Assembly (NCBI GenBank): GCA_964023205.1 | Contig: OZ026847.1 | Span: forward strand, 1,004,501-1,068,500 | Source: Lutraria lutraria | Lineage: Eukaryota; Mollusca; Bivalvia; Venerida; Mactridae | Direction: 5' to 3' | Length of the DNA stretch: 64,000 nucleotides | Shown here: positions 25,600 through 38,000 of the stretch, one piece after another | Layout of the letters: every line of letters begins with the position of its first letter | Position numbering within the stretch: the first letter of the stretch is position 1 | The notes under the pieces: model-generated | Database searches by the model: none | Told to the model about the DNA's origin: nothing | The model's input: the letters and a program-made list of their open reading frames with translations, nothing else | Program-made: the position numbers and the translations under genes

Positions 25600-25800
25600 G
25601 GTCTTGTGCTCTGCACATCACCTCATGGAATTTAACAGTTAACCCAGTTATTTAAAAAATGTCAATGCATAACGGAGAAACAGCCTGGACAAGGTCTATG
25701 ACACTCTTTTTCACGCTTGACCTCCAAGTGTGACCTTGACCTTGGAGCTACAGACCTGGGTATTGAACACTGCGCACCATCGACAGGTTTGGTAAATCTT
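25600..25800. repeat. Dispersed repeat with TGACCTTGACCTT core
   Basis: Shares CTCATGG, AATGCATAA, ACAAGGTCTATGAC, TTGACCTCCAAGTGTGACC and GGAGCTACAGACCTGGG with the tandem copies at 56575-57310. This style of repeat is, from memory, common in bivalve genomes. Confidence 0.65.
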
Positions 25801-26309
25801 GAAATGTGTATTTTGAGTAAACTAGCGGGATATTTCGTAAATGTTTTACATGGCTTTCATTAATTGATTTAGGCATTAAAATGATACCAAATTGATTGCT
25901 ATTCGAGACACTTCAGTTCCAGGGCATGCCCCTTTAAGTACATGTATAATTATTGAAAATTTGGACAAGGAAGTTCAGATTGTTCAAGAGCAGAGGCGGA
26001 TCCAGGATTTCAGGCTAGGAGGGGATTAAATAATTCAATGCTCAGCTATTTCATTGAATGTAATTTCATGATTTCTGTGTATGGACGGAGACTTTTAGGG
26101 GAAAGGTGGCGCCGGATACCCCCCTTTTGAATCCGCTATTGGATAGACTATAAATTATTAATATAGTTTTTATCAGTAAAGTAGTTGTATGTTTGCTCGA
26201 TCAGATTATTTATATTCAGTTTGTATGGTTGTTCATTTTATCCTGATATCTGAGAAGGTTCTCTGTTTGTATTGTCAAATTTCATTATTCTTCTGTGTAT
26301 TTTGCTTGT

Positions 26310-27439
26310 GACCGTTCACATAGCTCGGCCTGAACTGGCTGATGCTTCAAGAAATGAAGTTGAATCAGCTTACAAGAAGCTAGGAAAGGATATCGTAAAT
26401 GATGTGCACTCTGCTGACAACATTGTTGATGAATTGAAGATGACAGATGGCAAGTTATAACAATCTGAAGGAAACAGGGGCCAACAATTTGTTTGTGCAA
26501 AAATAGCACAAGAGAAGATTAAATATGCAAACAGTAAGAAGATATGTTTTGAAGAAGAATTAAAATATACCAGAGATTTATCACAGCATTACATGGTATT
26601 GGTACAGTACAAACACAGAAACATAGAGAACTGAAACATGACCTCTACAAAATCAAATGTAGTAGAGATATATCCATAAAACTGCCTGGTGATCATAGCA
26701 CAAAGTCATGTGCTTCCTATGAATGTTGTCTGACAGAAGATAACCAGCTTCTTGTCACAGATTTTGACAGTCAGAAATTCAAACGGGTTGACATTCACCA
26801 GATGTCACTTGTTGACTATTGTTCATTAGATTCTAGACCATGTGGTTTATGCTGTATAAGTAAACATGAAGTTGCTATTGCATGTATGCATAACTCTAAA
26901 ATCCAGTTTGTTTCTGTTCATAGTAAGATGACTCCACGCGTCAAATCAAAACGTCACATACGTGTTTTGGTATTGTTTACAATAATGGCAAGTTATATGT
27001 TACAGATTATGCTGAATCACTTTATATTTACAATATGACTGGTACCCTGTTGAATACAATCTCTCAAGACAAAACTGGGAATAGACTGTTTACGTGCAGT
27101 GCACATGTTTCATTAAATGATAGTAGGAACAGATTGTTTGTTGGAGATGTCAAAAATGGATTGGTTTGTTTTGATGGAGATGGTAATTATTTGTCTACTT
27201 TTAAAGACACCAACCTACAGGGCGAAGTTGGTGCTTGTGTTGATGGTAGAGGAAACATATTTATAGTTGGGTGTCATTCTCATAATATCCTACAAATGAC
27301 TGAGCATGGTCAAAACATGGGTGAGATTGTGATGAAAAAAGATGGACTACAAAGTTCAACCTCCGTTTGTTCTCATCAAGATCTTAATAGAATGTTTGTT
27401 ACCATGTATTTGAGTGATGTAGTAAAATGTATGAGCTAG
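26310..27439 (+). pseudogene. TRIM/NHL-like protein pseudogene (coiled coil plus beta-propeller)
   Basis: Pieces of one protein lie in shifted frames with no introns. ASRNEVESAYKKLGKDIVND (26340 on) resembles the coiled-coil region. A middle frame (26640 to about 26960) contains SIKLPGDHSTKSCASYECCL, LVTDFDSQKFKRVDIH and EVAIACMHNSKIQFVSV. After a one-base shift near 26965 it continues LYVTDYAESLYIYNMTGTLL, then RLFVGDVKNGLVCFDGDGNY and KDGLQSSTSVCSHQDLNRMF to the stop at 27437-27439. The order and wording match the C-terminal propeller of the large TRIM/NHL-like families of bivalves. RING and B-box parts are absent. In-frame stops near 26459, 26513 and 26629 and the frameshifts show decay. 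A processed copy is possible since no introns are seen. Confidence 0.7.
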
Positions 27440-27829
27440 CATAATTACTGTAAAACATGTTTAGATATATCATAGTAAATGTGGTATAGTGTCATCATGT
27501 TTGTGAACTTTTTCAATGTCTATAGTTTATTTGCGTTAGAAAGTGAATTTGTGTTGTTGAATCTCAGGAAAACATAATGGAAAGATAAGTGTGCACTTCA
27601 TTGCATCAGTCAATGGTATATGACGTTCAGTGTACAACTTTTTATTGATAGAAATTTATAAGTTTTGTGTATAAATGAGGCTTGGTGTGATATTTCTGTT
27701 AATCTTTTATGTTTATATTTACGTTTGAAAATCATTAGCACCTTGTTTCATTAAGACTAACTGTGGTCAAATCTTATCTATATGACATGTTTTATCTATA
27801 ATAATATCCAAGTACAATGTAGTGCAAAA

Positions 27830-28196
27830 TACAGCTACACGTATAAGTAGTAAAACAAATCGGTTCTTGCATATAACCCCCATACTCCAAGAACTTATAA
27901 ATGGCTTCCAGTAAAATGTAGAATACAGTATAAAATTTTGACTCATAACTTAATGGCTTTAAACAACCGATCTCCAGAATATATTACAAATGTGGTCAAT
28001 TAGAGATTTAAGATCGCAGAACTCTATCACATTGGTTAATCCAAGATCACGTACCTTATATGGACAAAGAAGTTTTATGAGTGCTGTCCCTACATTGTGG
28101 AATACTTCGCCTAAAACAATTCGTGAAGCAAACTCATTTCGGGCCTTTAAAACGTTGCTGAAAACCAATCTTTTCACTGATTACTATATCACATAG
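27830..28196 (+). mobile_element. LINE 3'-end fragment (CR1/L2-like)
   Basis: WLPVKCRIQYKILTHNLMAL then NRSPEYIT appears in one frame (27901 on). After a break the next frame gives NSITLVNPRSRTLYGQRSFM, AVPTLWNTSPKTIREANSFR and AFKTLLKTNLF (27990-28196). This is the C-terminal signature of CR1/L2 ORF2. At least one stop and one shift interrupt it. It is unlike the 23.3 kb copy in wording, so it is a different element. Confidence 0.75.
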
Positions 28197-28442
28197 TGCT
28201 AAACAGTACAGATTAATACTTATGTGAATATTGTTCGTAACCCAGATTGTTTTTGAGTTATACCACTTTTATTGTCATATCAATGCAATTGCCTTTTATA
28301 GTAAAATTCATCGGTATTAAAAAACAATTTAGACTGTTCACGCATAGACATGTAATTAGTTGGTCTTATTATCATGGTATTATTGTATACCTCACTCCCA
28401 TTTCCAATGTAGTGTCGCCTATTGCTGAGCGGGCATTACTTT

Positions 28443-28968
28443 TATTATTATACCTCACGTGATTTACTTACTCTATAGTCTTATGTGACGTCAGAGGGTG
28501 ACAATCCGTAATGTTACCCTCTGACATTACATTTCGGCCCGATTGCCAATACGAAACTGCCCTCGCGCGCTCAAGCGATATTACCGGGTATCGGGTTTTA
28601 TTCAATCTCTGTCGTATCGAATTCTATCCTTGTCTAGACACTTTAGGCACTTAGTAGAATATAATTGTAGTTTGACATCCGGTTTTGCAGTTGACATTTT
28701 GACAGCAAAAGTAACTATGGTGTCAGAAGGAAGCTTCGTTTCAATTTCTATGATAGTTTTCGTTATATTTGTTAACATGTTTGTTGCATTTAGTGTCTTT
28801 CTTAATTATTGTTTTATTCGGTATAATAAAATAAATATCACATCCCACATAGGGTGATAGAACGTAATGCTCACCCTTGACAAAGTAATGTCAACGCCTC
28901 GGTCGACATTACTTGTCTCGGGTGAACATTACGTTCTATCACCCAATTTGGGATGTGATATTTATATA
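28443..28968 (+). mobile_element. Hairpin-ended 530-bp element, copy 1
   Basis: Matches 39783-40318 along its whole length in the same orientation. The left end TATTATACCTCACGTGA is followed by a small hairpin (arms GTCAGAGGGT / ACCCTCTGAC in copy 2; one more mismatch here). The right 130 bp fold back: arm AAATATCACATCCC..GGGTGATAGAACGTAAT pairs with ATTACGTTCTATCACCC..GGGATGTGATATTT. A 104-residue open frame runs through the middle but its reading differs between copies, so coding is doubtful. Confidence 0.75.
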
Positions 28969-29410
28969 ATAACACATTGTAATAACACATGCGAAGAAAT
29001 GAGGCGCGTTAAGTTCAAACAGATTTTCAGTTATTAAATCATTTTCCATTTATTTGACGAGTTGTTCTTAATACAATATGTTCTAGATTGTAGATTCAAC
29101 TTGAAAATACTTAATTTAATCCAAAATTTCGTTCGGCTTCTGAAGCCGGTGTGTGAGTACATGACGTCATAACTCAAAGTAAACAAGACAGCGTTCCACT
29201 TACAGAAAATAACTTCCAAGGGGTTTGCCAATGTTTCTGTGGCAGACTTAAATAGTAAAGATTCGCAGAAACCAAAAAGTTGTGTAGACGGTACACAAAT
29301 GTAGTGTAGAGCTGTTCCGGGAACCTTTTGGTACCGAAAATTGTGACATCCTAATTAGTTTGTTGTTTACATTTAATTTCTATGAAATCTTCAAAAATAA
29401 TCTTTTATGT

Positions 29411-29550
29411 AAATATTACATTTCTTGGAGGGCGTTATTTAAAATTTACAGCGCAAGATAAATAATGTGGACCGACGAAGAGCCGAGGTTAACATTACTT
29501 TTCGAGAGCTGGCGATATTTAATAACGCTCTGTCAGAAATGTGATATTTA
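29411..29550. mobile_element. 140-bp foldback element
   Basis: Left arm AAATATTACATTTCTTGGAG then GGCGTTATTTAAA. Right arm TTTAATAACGCTCTGTCAGA then AATGTGATATTT. They are inverted copies around a centre with CGAAGAGCCGAGGTTAACAT. The AATGTGATATTT ends and ..AACATTAC.. core recall the right hairpin of the 530-bp element. Confidence 0.55.
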
Positions 29551-30175
29551 TGTGTGCATTTCTAATAAATGAATTTGCAGATTTAATTTTAATAAGGAGT
29601 ATGATTGCTGAATAAATGATCACATGAACAATGTATTTTACATGTAATTAAAATGCTAGTTTTCATATCAGCGAATTTATGTTAATTAATAAGAAATGAA
29701 GATAATATTACAAGTTTTAAGTTTCCATAACAACCGTTTATGTTTTAAGTAATTGAAGAAGGATTCTAATTAAGATAATGTTGCAATTTTACTTCGTTGA
29801 TCTGAATTTAATTGTAAAGTGACTCTGTACGAACAATAATTAGTTTTTTTTAACTTAGAATTTAAGAACACGTGATGTACTAAAAAACGTATTTTATCCG
29901 ACTGATAGCCCAAGTTTCAACATCTATTCAATGTATGTTTTTATTTCATGGGGGTAAACATACACTTATCCTAACCAGCTTCCATGGACTTCATTTAGGC
30001 CTTAACAAGTACTTATTACATGCTATCTGCAAGCTACTATCAAGCTGTGTCAGCCTCACTCTCAACCTCTTGGTTGGTAGACTAACGCTCTAACCAAGTA
30101 TTATTTCCGGTCATAACAGTATCCTATACGAAAATTTCAGAGCATTTCTAACATGTTTCCCAATAATTGTTGTAA

Positions 30176-30190
30176 GGGGGGGGGGGGGGG
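30176..30190 (+). repeat. Poly(G) tract
   Basis: Fifteen consecutive G bases, able to form a quadruplex and also prone to length errors in sequencing. Confidence 0.9.
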
Positions 30191-31582
30191 TAAACAGTAC
30201 GTGTGTACATCATAGTGATGACGTAGTTATCTCCCATTTTACCTCCTTGTACCAATAAATCGATCTTTTTGGACTTGATTATTCCTTTGTGATCGGTGAG
30301 CAATTTTTTGTCGCTGGACTCCATAACAGCTTGGTTAAAAGAATGCCGTAAGGAAATAATAGCACGAAACTACTAAATGATGGGCTTTTATAGAAGTATC
30401 TGGAATCTTTCCTCAATTAATTGTGTAGAATTCACTGTCCAATAAAATATCTTGCCGTAAAAGTAGTTCTACTTTCGGTTTTCGTTCGATAGTACAGAAA
30501 CATCTCTACGGACGAATTCATGCATTTGCAACAAAATAATCTACCATCGATGTATATGTTTTGTACCTTTCTAACATTTCTTGATATTACAGGGCGAATT
30601 CTCATCTAATCGTATTTCCATGATATTCACACCAGCTAGTTTGATGACGCAATCGCTATTCATAGACTCACTCCCCGCTGCGGTAACTTCCCTTGATAAG
30701 TACAAAAGTTACAGTAGCAAAGCGTAACCGGTGTGAGGAGTTTGATTCATGTCAGGTAAACTTCGGAGGTTGAATGTTTAAACTGCGGCTTACGAATAAT
30801 AATTCGAGTCGCTAAATACGAACGTCAATTACTGGATACGTGCTTTTAAAAAATACAGTTTAAGAATTCCTTTTACGCAAGGTTATTTAGAATTGCATGA
30901 TCACGTCTGAATTTCATGCGACATCGGGCTAACTATAGGCCATATAGGTCTTACTGTGTCTGGGCCTTTTTAATTTGAGTGACCCTGATCGTGTTCAATG
31001 CGACGATGTTCTGTTATGTTAAAACCAGAAGAATCGATGTTGGTATTTACTGTTACTGATGTGTTGGTCACTAGTTTGTGTACAATAAAGAGTTTTTAAT
31101 GCAATTAATTTGTCTTCAATTAATGTGCTAAATATTAAACTTTCCAATATCTTTTTTTCATTTTAAAATTTTAGCAAATTGACTAGTAAAGCGCTAGCGT
31201 ATGTCATTCACCTACATGCATATGACCTGCATTACAACATGAATGAAAAATCGGTCCGTCGGTGTAAATGTTTATGGGCACGAACGACGTGGGTACACAT
31301 TTCTCTTTTTTGCTTCGTATAGTAAAAATCAAGTCCGACAGTACATTCAGTACTTTGATTTTATTTTGATAATAGTATTATTGTAAAATCACCAAGACGT
31401 GTCTGGATCATGAATAAATTTATTAATTGATGATAACTTACTCTTAGATGGAATAAGACATGGTACCTTTGGAACTCAGAAAATTAATGTATTTTGTAAT
31501 TATGAAAAATAAGTATAATTATAAAGTATCAACTTTTTATAACGACATGCACTAGATAATGTATACATTATTTAATCAGGTA

Positions 31583-31727
31583 TACAGTCAAATTTGTCAA
31601 GAGTTACTTCCGAATAAGGGCCACCCTTAGGATAAAGCCATTCTTTAAAATAGTATCATTGATTAATCACTGAATAAAGGCCATGGTCAATAAAGACCAC
31701 ATTTTGTCCTTCACAAGGATGGTATTT
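31583..31727 (+). mobile_element. MITE family 1, right end decayed
   Basis: TACAGTCAAATTTGTCAAGA at the left, then CTTCCGAATAAGGGCCACCC and CCATTCTTTAAAATAGTATC, parallel to the copy at 107. The right inverted end is not clear. Confidence 0.6.
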
Positions 31728-32087
31728 GGATGCAGGATTGCCAGTACCTCATTTGAATAGGTTTGTATACATTGTTGTGTTAGTTTATTCACACTAAGAA
31801 CAAAAAGCAAAAGAGGGGTCTGTTAGATACTTTACTGACATACTCGATCCACCCTCGCACACAATACAAGTCCTGCTGTATTATAAATGTGCATTTTACA
31901 TGTTATAGACATGGAGGATTTAAACTGAACCAGTAATATTTTTAGTACCGATCATGTGACCGTGTATAGTTTTCAATCCATTGTGGGTTTACTTGTATCC
32001 ACATCTAGTGAAGCAAAACGATTATTGAACACGTGACTTATAACTTGACTATGTATATACTAGCTTAGTAACTTTTTATCAACAAAA

Positions 32088-35000
32088 ATGGAAGTAGTGT
32101 ATAAACTTTACTTATTGTGTCTTTTTGTTATCAGTGTTGCTGACTGCAGGAATAAAAGACCAAACATCGTGTTTATTGTTGCAGACGACTTAGGTAAGAT
32201 TTTTATACAATATATGGGTACATTTAAAGATACCCTGGTACACGACTTAGTGTCTTTTTTGTCTAGGTATATACAAAGGGTATCGGATTTAATTTTTACA
32301 TAAAACAAACGATTTGTGCATAAACTTAGATTTATACCTCTGTGATCACAGTTTACGCACATGAAATAATGATCTATAATTGATTGATTTAACATTATGT
32401 TTACACTAGGAGAGCTGTTCTAATAATAGTCAAGTACGACATATTCGTTTATACTACAGCGTCGTAGCCACACTGAGGCACACCGAGACAGTTGTCACGC
32501 CTGAAATTTTCAGCGCAATAAAGATGTCCCTGATACCCCTAGAGTGACACTGGGCCTCCTTAGAGTGTCTCGTCTTAAATGTGTTTATGTCACGCCACTG
32601 TACTATACTTCAGATGAAGCTATCGGCTAATAATACTGATGTGAAGTATATAATATATCGTTGATTATTGTACGCATATAAAACTACTAACAACCTGTTT
32701 AAAATAAAGTTTACATTGAGTTTTCAGATGTGTAACCTTTTTCCAAAAAGAAAATATCATTCACGAGATTGATTTAATCACATGATAACTACCATACAAA
32801 CAAGTTGTATCATGTTCAATATAATGCACCAAGTAACATCTGTTTATAAATAACTGCACGACATATGAATAGATGATGTCTATAGAAACGTAACATATAA
32901 GTAACAACAAATATCTAGATCTAGATGTTCAGGGTCCCGTCTCCGTGGTCGAGTGGTTAATATAGCTGACTTCAAATCACTGTAACCTCTCACTGATAGA
33001 CGGTAGTGGGCCCAGCTACCGACAATGTCTCTTTATGTGAGTAAGTAGGCAGTCGCTTTCGGAGTCTAGTACTGGTTCTTCCAAGGAACGATGGTTAAGT
33101 GAATTGTCTGCCTCATATGACTCTGGCTGTTGAAATGGGACGTAAAACGCAAATGAACAAGCAACCAATACTGACCTATTCAGGATTCAGAGTCAAGAGC
33201 TGTATGTATCTGTTACAAGTCCAGAAATAAAATACACGTACATATTTACGCATATCTAATAAACATGTTTAAATATATTTACATTGTATGCATACAAACA
33301 AGACTAGTATAGTATAGGATAAAGTTACGCTTGAATTGATCAACCACACTTGTTTCAGGATCATTACACACATCGCATGTTCTATATTGTCACATACATG
33401 TAGAATTATATTTGTAATATAACAGTATGGTGAAAAACATTTTCGTTTACAATCATTCAATCATGAAACCTATGGTAGTCCATACGTGCAATTTTATTGG
33501 CTTTTATACATTTTATATTAATAATCCAACAACAGGGGAGGTAAAAACGATAATACTGAGTAGTTACAGCTTGTGTAGAGTTATCGTTCGTTGTTTTCAT
33601 TTGTCTGAATTCATATTACTCGATGTAATTAACAATTTAATACAAATGTTCTCTTCATGTAATCAATTAAATCAACTGGGTCACATTGTGTTTATCGAGC
33701 TTATCACGACATATTTAGAGCTCTGCATTACAATAAGCTGATATGTTTAGCAATATTAGTTGTATTTTTAATGATGCCTTATACGTTTGATAGTTTACTA
33801 GTTTTCATCAAATAACACACTCATTAAGTGTGCAAAGCACTCTTCTTTTTTAATTGCTTATATATACCGACATTTTTTTCTATTTTTACTCGATGAATGG
33901 ATACATAGAGTATTTTGTTTGTATGACATACTCATTGCCGGGCTTGTACATTACATTCAACTAATTGAATACTTTTTGTTTTTATTTATTTACGACACTC
34001 GTGTGTGCTAATATGCTATAACAAATACCACATGCAATTAATAAAAGTGAGTCGACGATGAAGCACCTTGGATATAATTCCCTAAAAGTCGTATCCATGG
34101 TAAGGAGAATACACAGGGCCTGGTACCCCAAACCTTCTGGATCTGCTTTCAGTCCTGTGTTGACGTTGATTGGTCCAAAAGCTTGACAGTTTTGAATAAA
34201 CACCCTACCATATTTATAACTATAAATGAAATAAACATACGTCGCTGCAGACAAGGTAAACTAGTATTGCTAATAAAACTCAATTGGTGTACATGTTCAC
34301 TCTGAAATACTTTGTATATAGTAACCATTTGCATATTTATCGCAATGATATATTCCACAAATGTCCCATGATAATACACAATAAAATGTTCTGGATGTAT
34401 TTTAGAAAACGTTTTGCTTCACAGTTATCCAGGCAATGGTTTACTTAGAGGGCAGTATAGCGTATAATAGTGGACATTGAGAAAGTGAGTCCAAGGCACG
34501 TCACATCTATACGGCCCGGAACTAGACCAATGGTGATCTATGTTAGCTATCAGATCTATATGTTATCTATCAGATCTATATGTTATCTACCAGATCTATA
34601 TGTTAACTACCAGATCTATATGTTAGCTACCAGATCTATATGTTATCTACCAGATCTATATGTTATCTACCAGATCTATATGTTAGCTACCAGATCTATA
34701 TGTTAGCTACCAGATCTATATGATTGAGCGTTAATAAGATGGTCAATAATCAAAAAGTGAAGTTCCAAATATAGTCCAAACGTAGTCCAATTAAGGCCCA
34801 ATTAAGGTCCAATAATGGTCCAATAATGGCCTTATTATAGTCTTATTATAATCCATTAATAGCTGATGTATACAAATGGTTATAATAACTGTACCATGAA
34901 TCTGAAATATAAGATAATAAATGGTTAACTCAAGGGCAATCACTATGACTTTATTGTAACTCTATAAATAAACTTCATATCTGAAAACTTAATTACTATT

Positions 35001-38000
35001 CAAAGTCTTTAGAAATGGAGACATGATATTTAAGATTTCCAAGTATGTACAACCATGTGATAATGATATATATTATTATCATGTTTATTCTGCATGACTT
35101 TGTGAAACTACATAACTATACAGAATACAGTACAACCTCCATACAACAGTCACAGATGGAAAGGACAAAATTACTGCTACAAGGGGGTGACTGTTGTTGT
35201 GATAGTGAAAATAGAGTAAAACTTCAATTTTGGTTTCTAATGTACTGGTTGTAAGAGGAAGATGACTGTTGTTTGGAGGTGACCATTCATGGAGATTACA
35301 TTGTACATGCACAGCTCATTAATTCAAAGTTAAATATGGTAAGAGCGAAACAACCGATTTTGTGTTGGTAGTGTTTACAAAATACATACATTTACATAAC
35401 GTTCATCAAATCAAACATGTCGACCAATCCTTCACGGTACCACGAGAACATAAGTTGTGGCCATCTGAACGGAGTCCTTGGTTGCCCGTACCATGACCAA
35501 GGTCCAGTCATCGGTGAACGTTGAAGATTTGATGATGTCTGTGACGGCATCGCACTTCCGGGTAATATCTGACTTTCTACCTTCATCATGGCGCATGCGC
35601 ACAACAACACTACTGCTGACACTATGTACTTCATGATTGTGTGAATGTGTTCTGAAAGATATTTTAATGAAACATTGATGTCAAAACTACCTTTGGTACC
35701 CGAGAAAGCGATCATGATTTTGAGATAGTACATTTTGTATCACTATCAAGTTCAAATGTAGGGGAAATATTGAGAAACTGTACAAAAATGAGATGTGGTG
35801 AAAATGCGGCGGTCGTTATGAGAGTTTGATTGTATATCATATGATTCTGCTTTACTGAGTCTCTGCAATGTTTTGTTCTAATCCGGATGGCACACAATGT
35901 AAGCACGGTCCGTTGTGTAACATGGCGTTTATCGAGAGGATACTACTAGGTTGAAATGTGAACGAGGCTGAAATGACACTCTTAATTACTTGTTTTATTG
36001 AAGTCATACGTGATTCATCGATTAACACATCTAGTTGAGATCATGTGAGGTGATTCATCGATTAACACATCTAGTTGAGATCATGTGAGGTGATTCATCG
36101 ATTAACACATCTAGTTGAGATCATGTGAGGTGATTCATCGATTAACACATCTAGTTGAGATCATGTGAGGTGATTCATCGATTAACACATCTAGTTGAGA
36201 TCATGTGAGGTGATTAATCGATTAACACATCTAGTTGAGATCATGTGAGGTGATGCATCGATTAACACATCTAGTTGAGATCATGTGAGGTGATTCATCG
36301 ATTAACACATCTAGTTGAGATCATGTGAGGTGATTAATCGATTAACACATCTAGTTGAGATCATGTGAGGTGATGCATCGATTAACACATCTAGTTGAGA
36401 TCATGTGAGGTGATTCATCGATTAACACATCTAGTTGAGATCATGTGAGGTGATTCATCGATTAACACATCTAGTTGAGATCATGTGAGGTGATTCATCG
36501 ATTAACACATCTAGTTGAGATCATGTGAGGTGATTCATCGATTAACACATCTAGTTGAGATCATGTGAGGTGATTCATCGATTAACACATCTAGTTGAGA
36601 TCATGTGAGGTGGTTAATCGATTAACACATCTAGTTGAGATCATGTGAGGTGATGCATCGATTAACACATCTAGTTGAGATCATGTGAGGTGATTCATCG
36701 ATTAACACATCTAGTTGAGATCATGTGAGGTGATTCATCGATTAACACATCTATTTGAGATCATGTGAGGTGATTCATCGATTAACACATCTAGTTGAGA
36801 TCATGTGAGGTGATTCATCGATTAACTCATCTAGTTGAGATCATGTGAGGTGATTCATCGATTAACTCATCTAGTTGAGATCATGTGAGGTGATTCATCG
36901 ATTAACACATCTAGTTGAGATCATGTGAGGTGATTCATCGATTAACACATCTAGTTGAGATCATGTGAGGTGATTCATCGATTAACTCATCTAGTTGAGA
37001 TCATGTGAGGTCTCTTCTTTCGAAAAATTGGTTACTCGGATAAATTAACATTGATACGTGATTGGTATTTGTACAATCTTAGAGCTTCAAACAGTTCTAT
37101 TCTATCCTGCAAGGACAGGTCCAGATCGTTTATTCATGTACAGTCAAGGCTTAGTCAATGTTCACCTCTGAATAAAGGCCTACATGTGAATAAAGGCCAT
37201 TTTTAAAAACGGTCATTTATAAATTAGAACAAAAAACTTCGAATAAAGACCACCTGTCAAAAAGATAATTCTATGTCTTTCCCATTGATGGCCTATGTTC
37301 ACAGGTTTAACTTCGCACGCATATTTGTGTTGTGGAATTTAATTTAAACAAGTATTTAATGAAGGCGATGCGCAATACAACTAGAGAATGGTGAACATAA
37401 ACAAAACACTAGACACCAGACAATACTGGTTCTCTTTAAAATCCTGTTACAATGTGCTCTTAAGTTTCTATATAATTATGTTTTGTCTGAAAATAGTAAT
37501 GTTTGCTTATACCTAACGTTGCAGTAGTGCACTATTTGCGAAGTTATATTATATTAGTATAGTTAAACTATTTTTAAATAATCCAGATTCTTAACAATAT
37601 TAGTCTTAGTTCATGGTGTCTGTACACTAGTTTGTTTGAATGTACCAATTGATAAACTTATTTGTTAAGTTTATTATCGCAAATCAAACTTTACCTTCGT
37701 AAGCTGTTAAATTATTATACTATAATTATAATCCATATTATTATTAAGCCCATTCTTTCCAATAATAGTAATGTTATTTTTAATTGAACATATATGCTTA
37801 GATGACCATCTTGTATTGTATATATTCGACAATGTCCGTGGTAAACGTCTAAAATAAAGTTTTGCTCTGTTCTGTCCTGTTCTGTTATGTTAATGTTTAT
37901 AAAATTAAATGACGTCATGTGATGTTATAATTCGTAGCTTGTTTACTTGTTCATAGAATACAATGTCAGTATTATTCTAACTGACGTTTATGATAAACTT

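Larger units (their letters stand above)
29551..32087. other. Unassigned stretch upstream of the sulfatase gene
   Basis: No exon recognised. A phrase near 30620-30665 (GATGACGCAATCGCTATTCA) recurs near 61795 (ATGACGCAGTCGCTATTTAT), a small dispersed repeat. A 15-base G run is at 30176-30190. A family 1 MITE is at 31583. Confidence 0.4.

Noticed and set aside
30176..30190. Poly(G) tract as a regulatory quadruplex
   Set aside because: A single homopolymer run far from any gene start; more likely a simple repeat.
32108..32395. Minus-strand frame of 95 residues across sulfatase exon 1
   Set aside because: Antisense shadow of a clear signal-peptide exon.
36011..37010. CRISPR-like array of 40-bp units
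   Set aside because: Pure head-to-tail repeat with no unique spacers.
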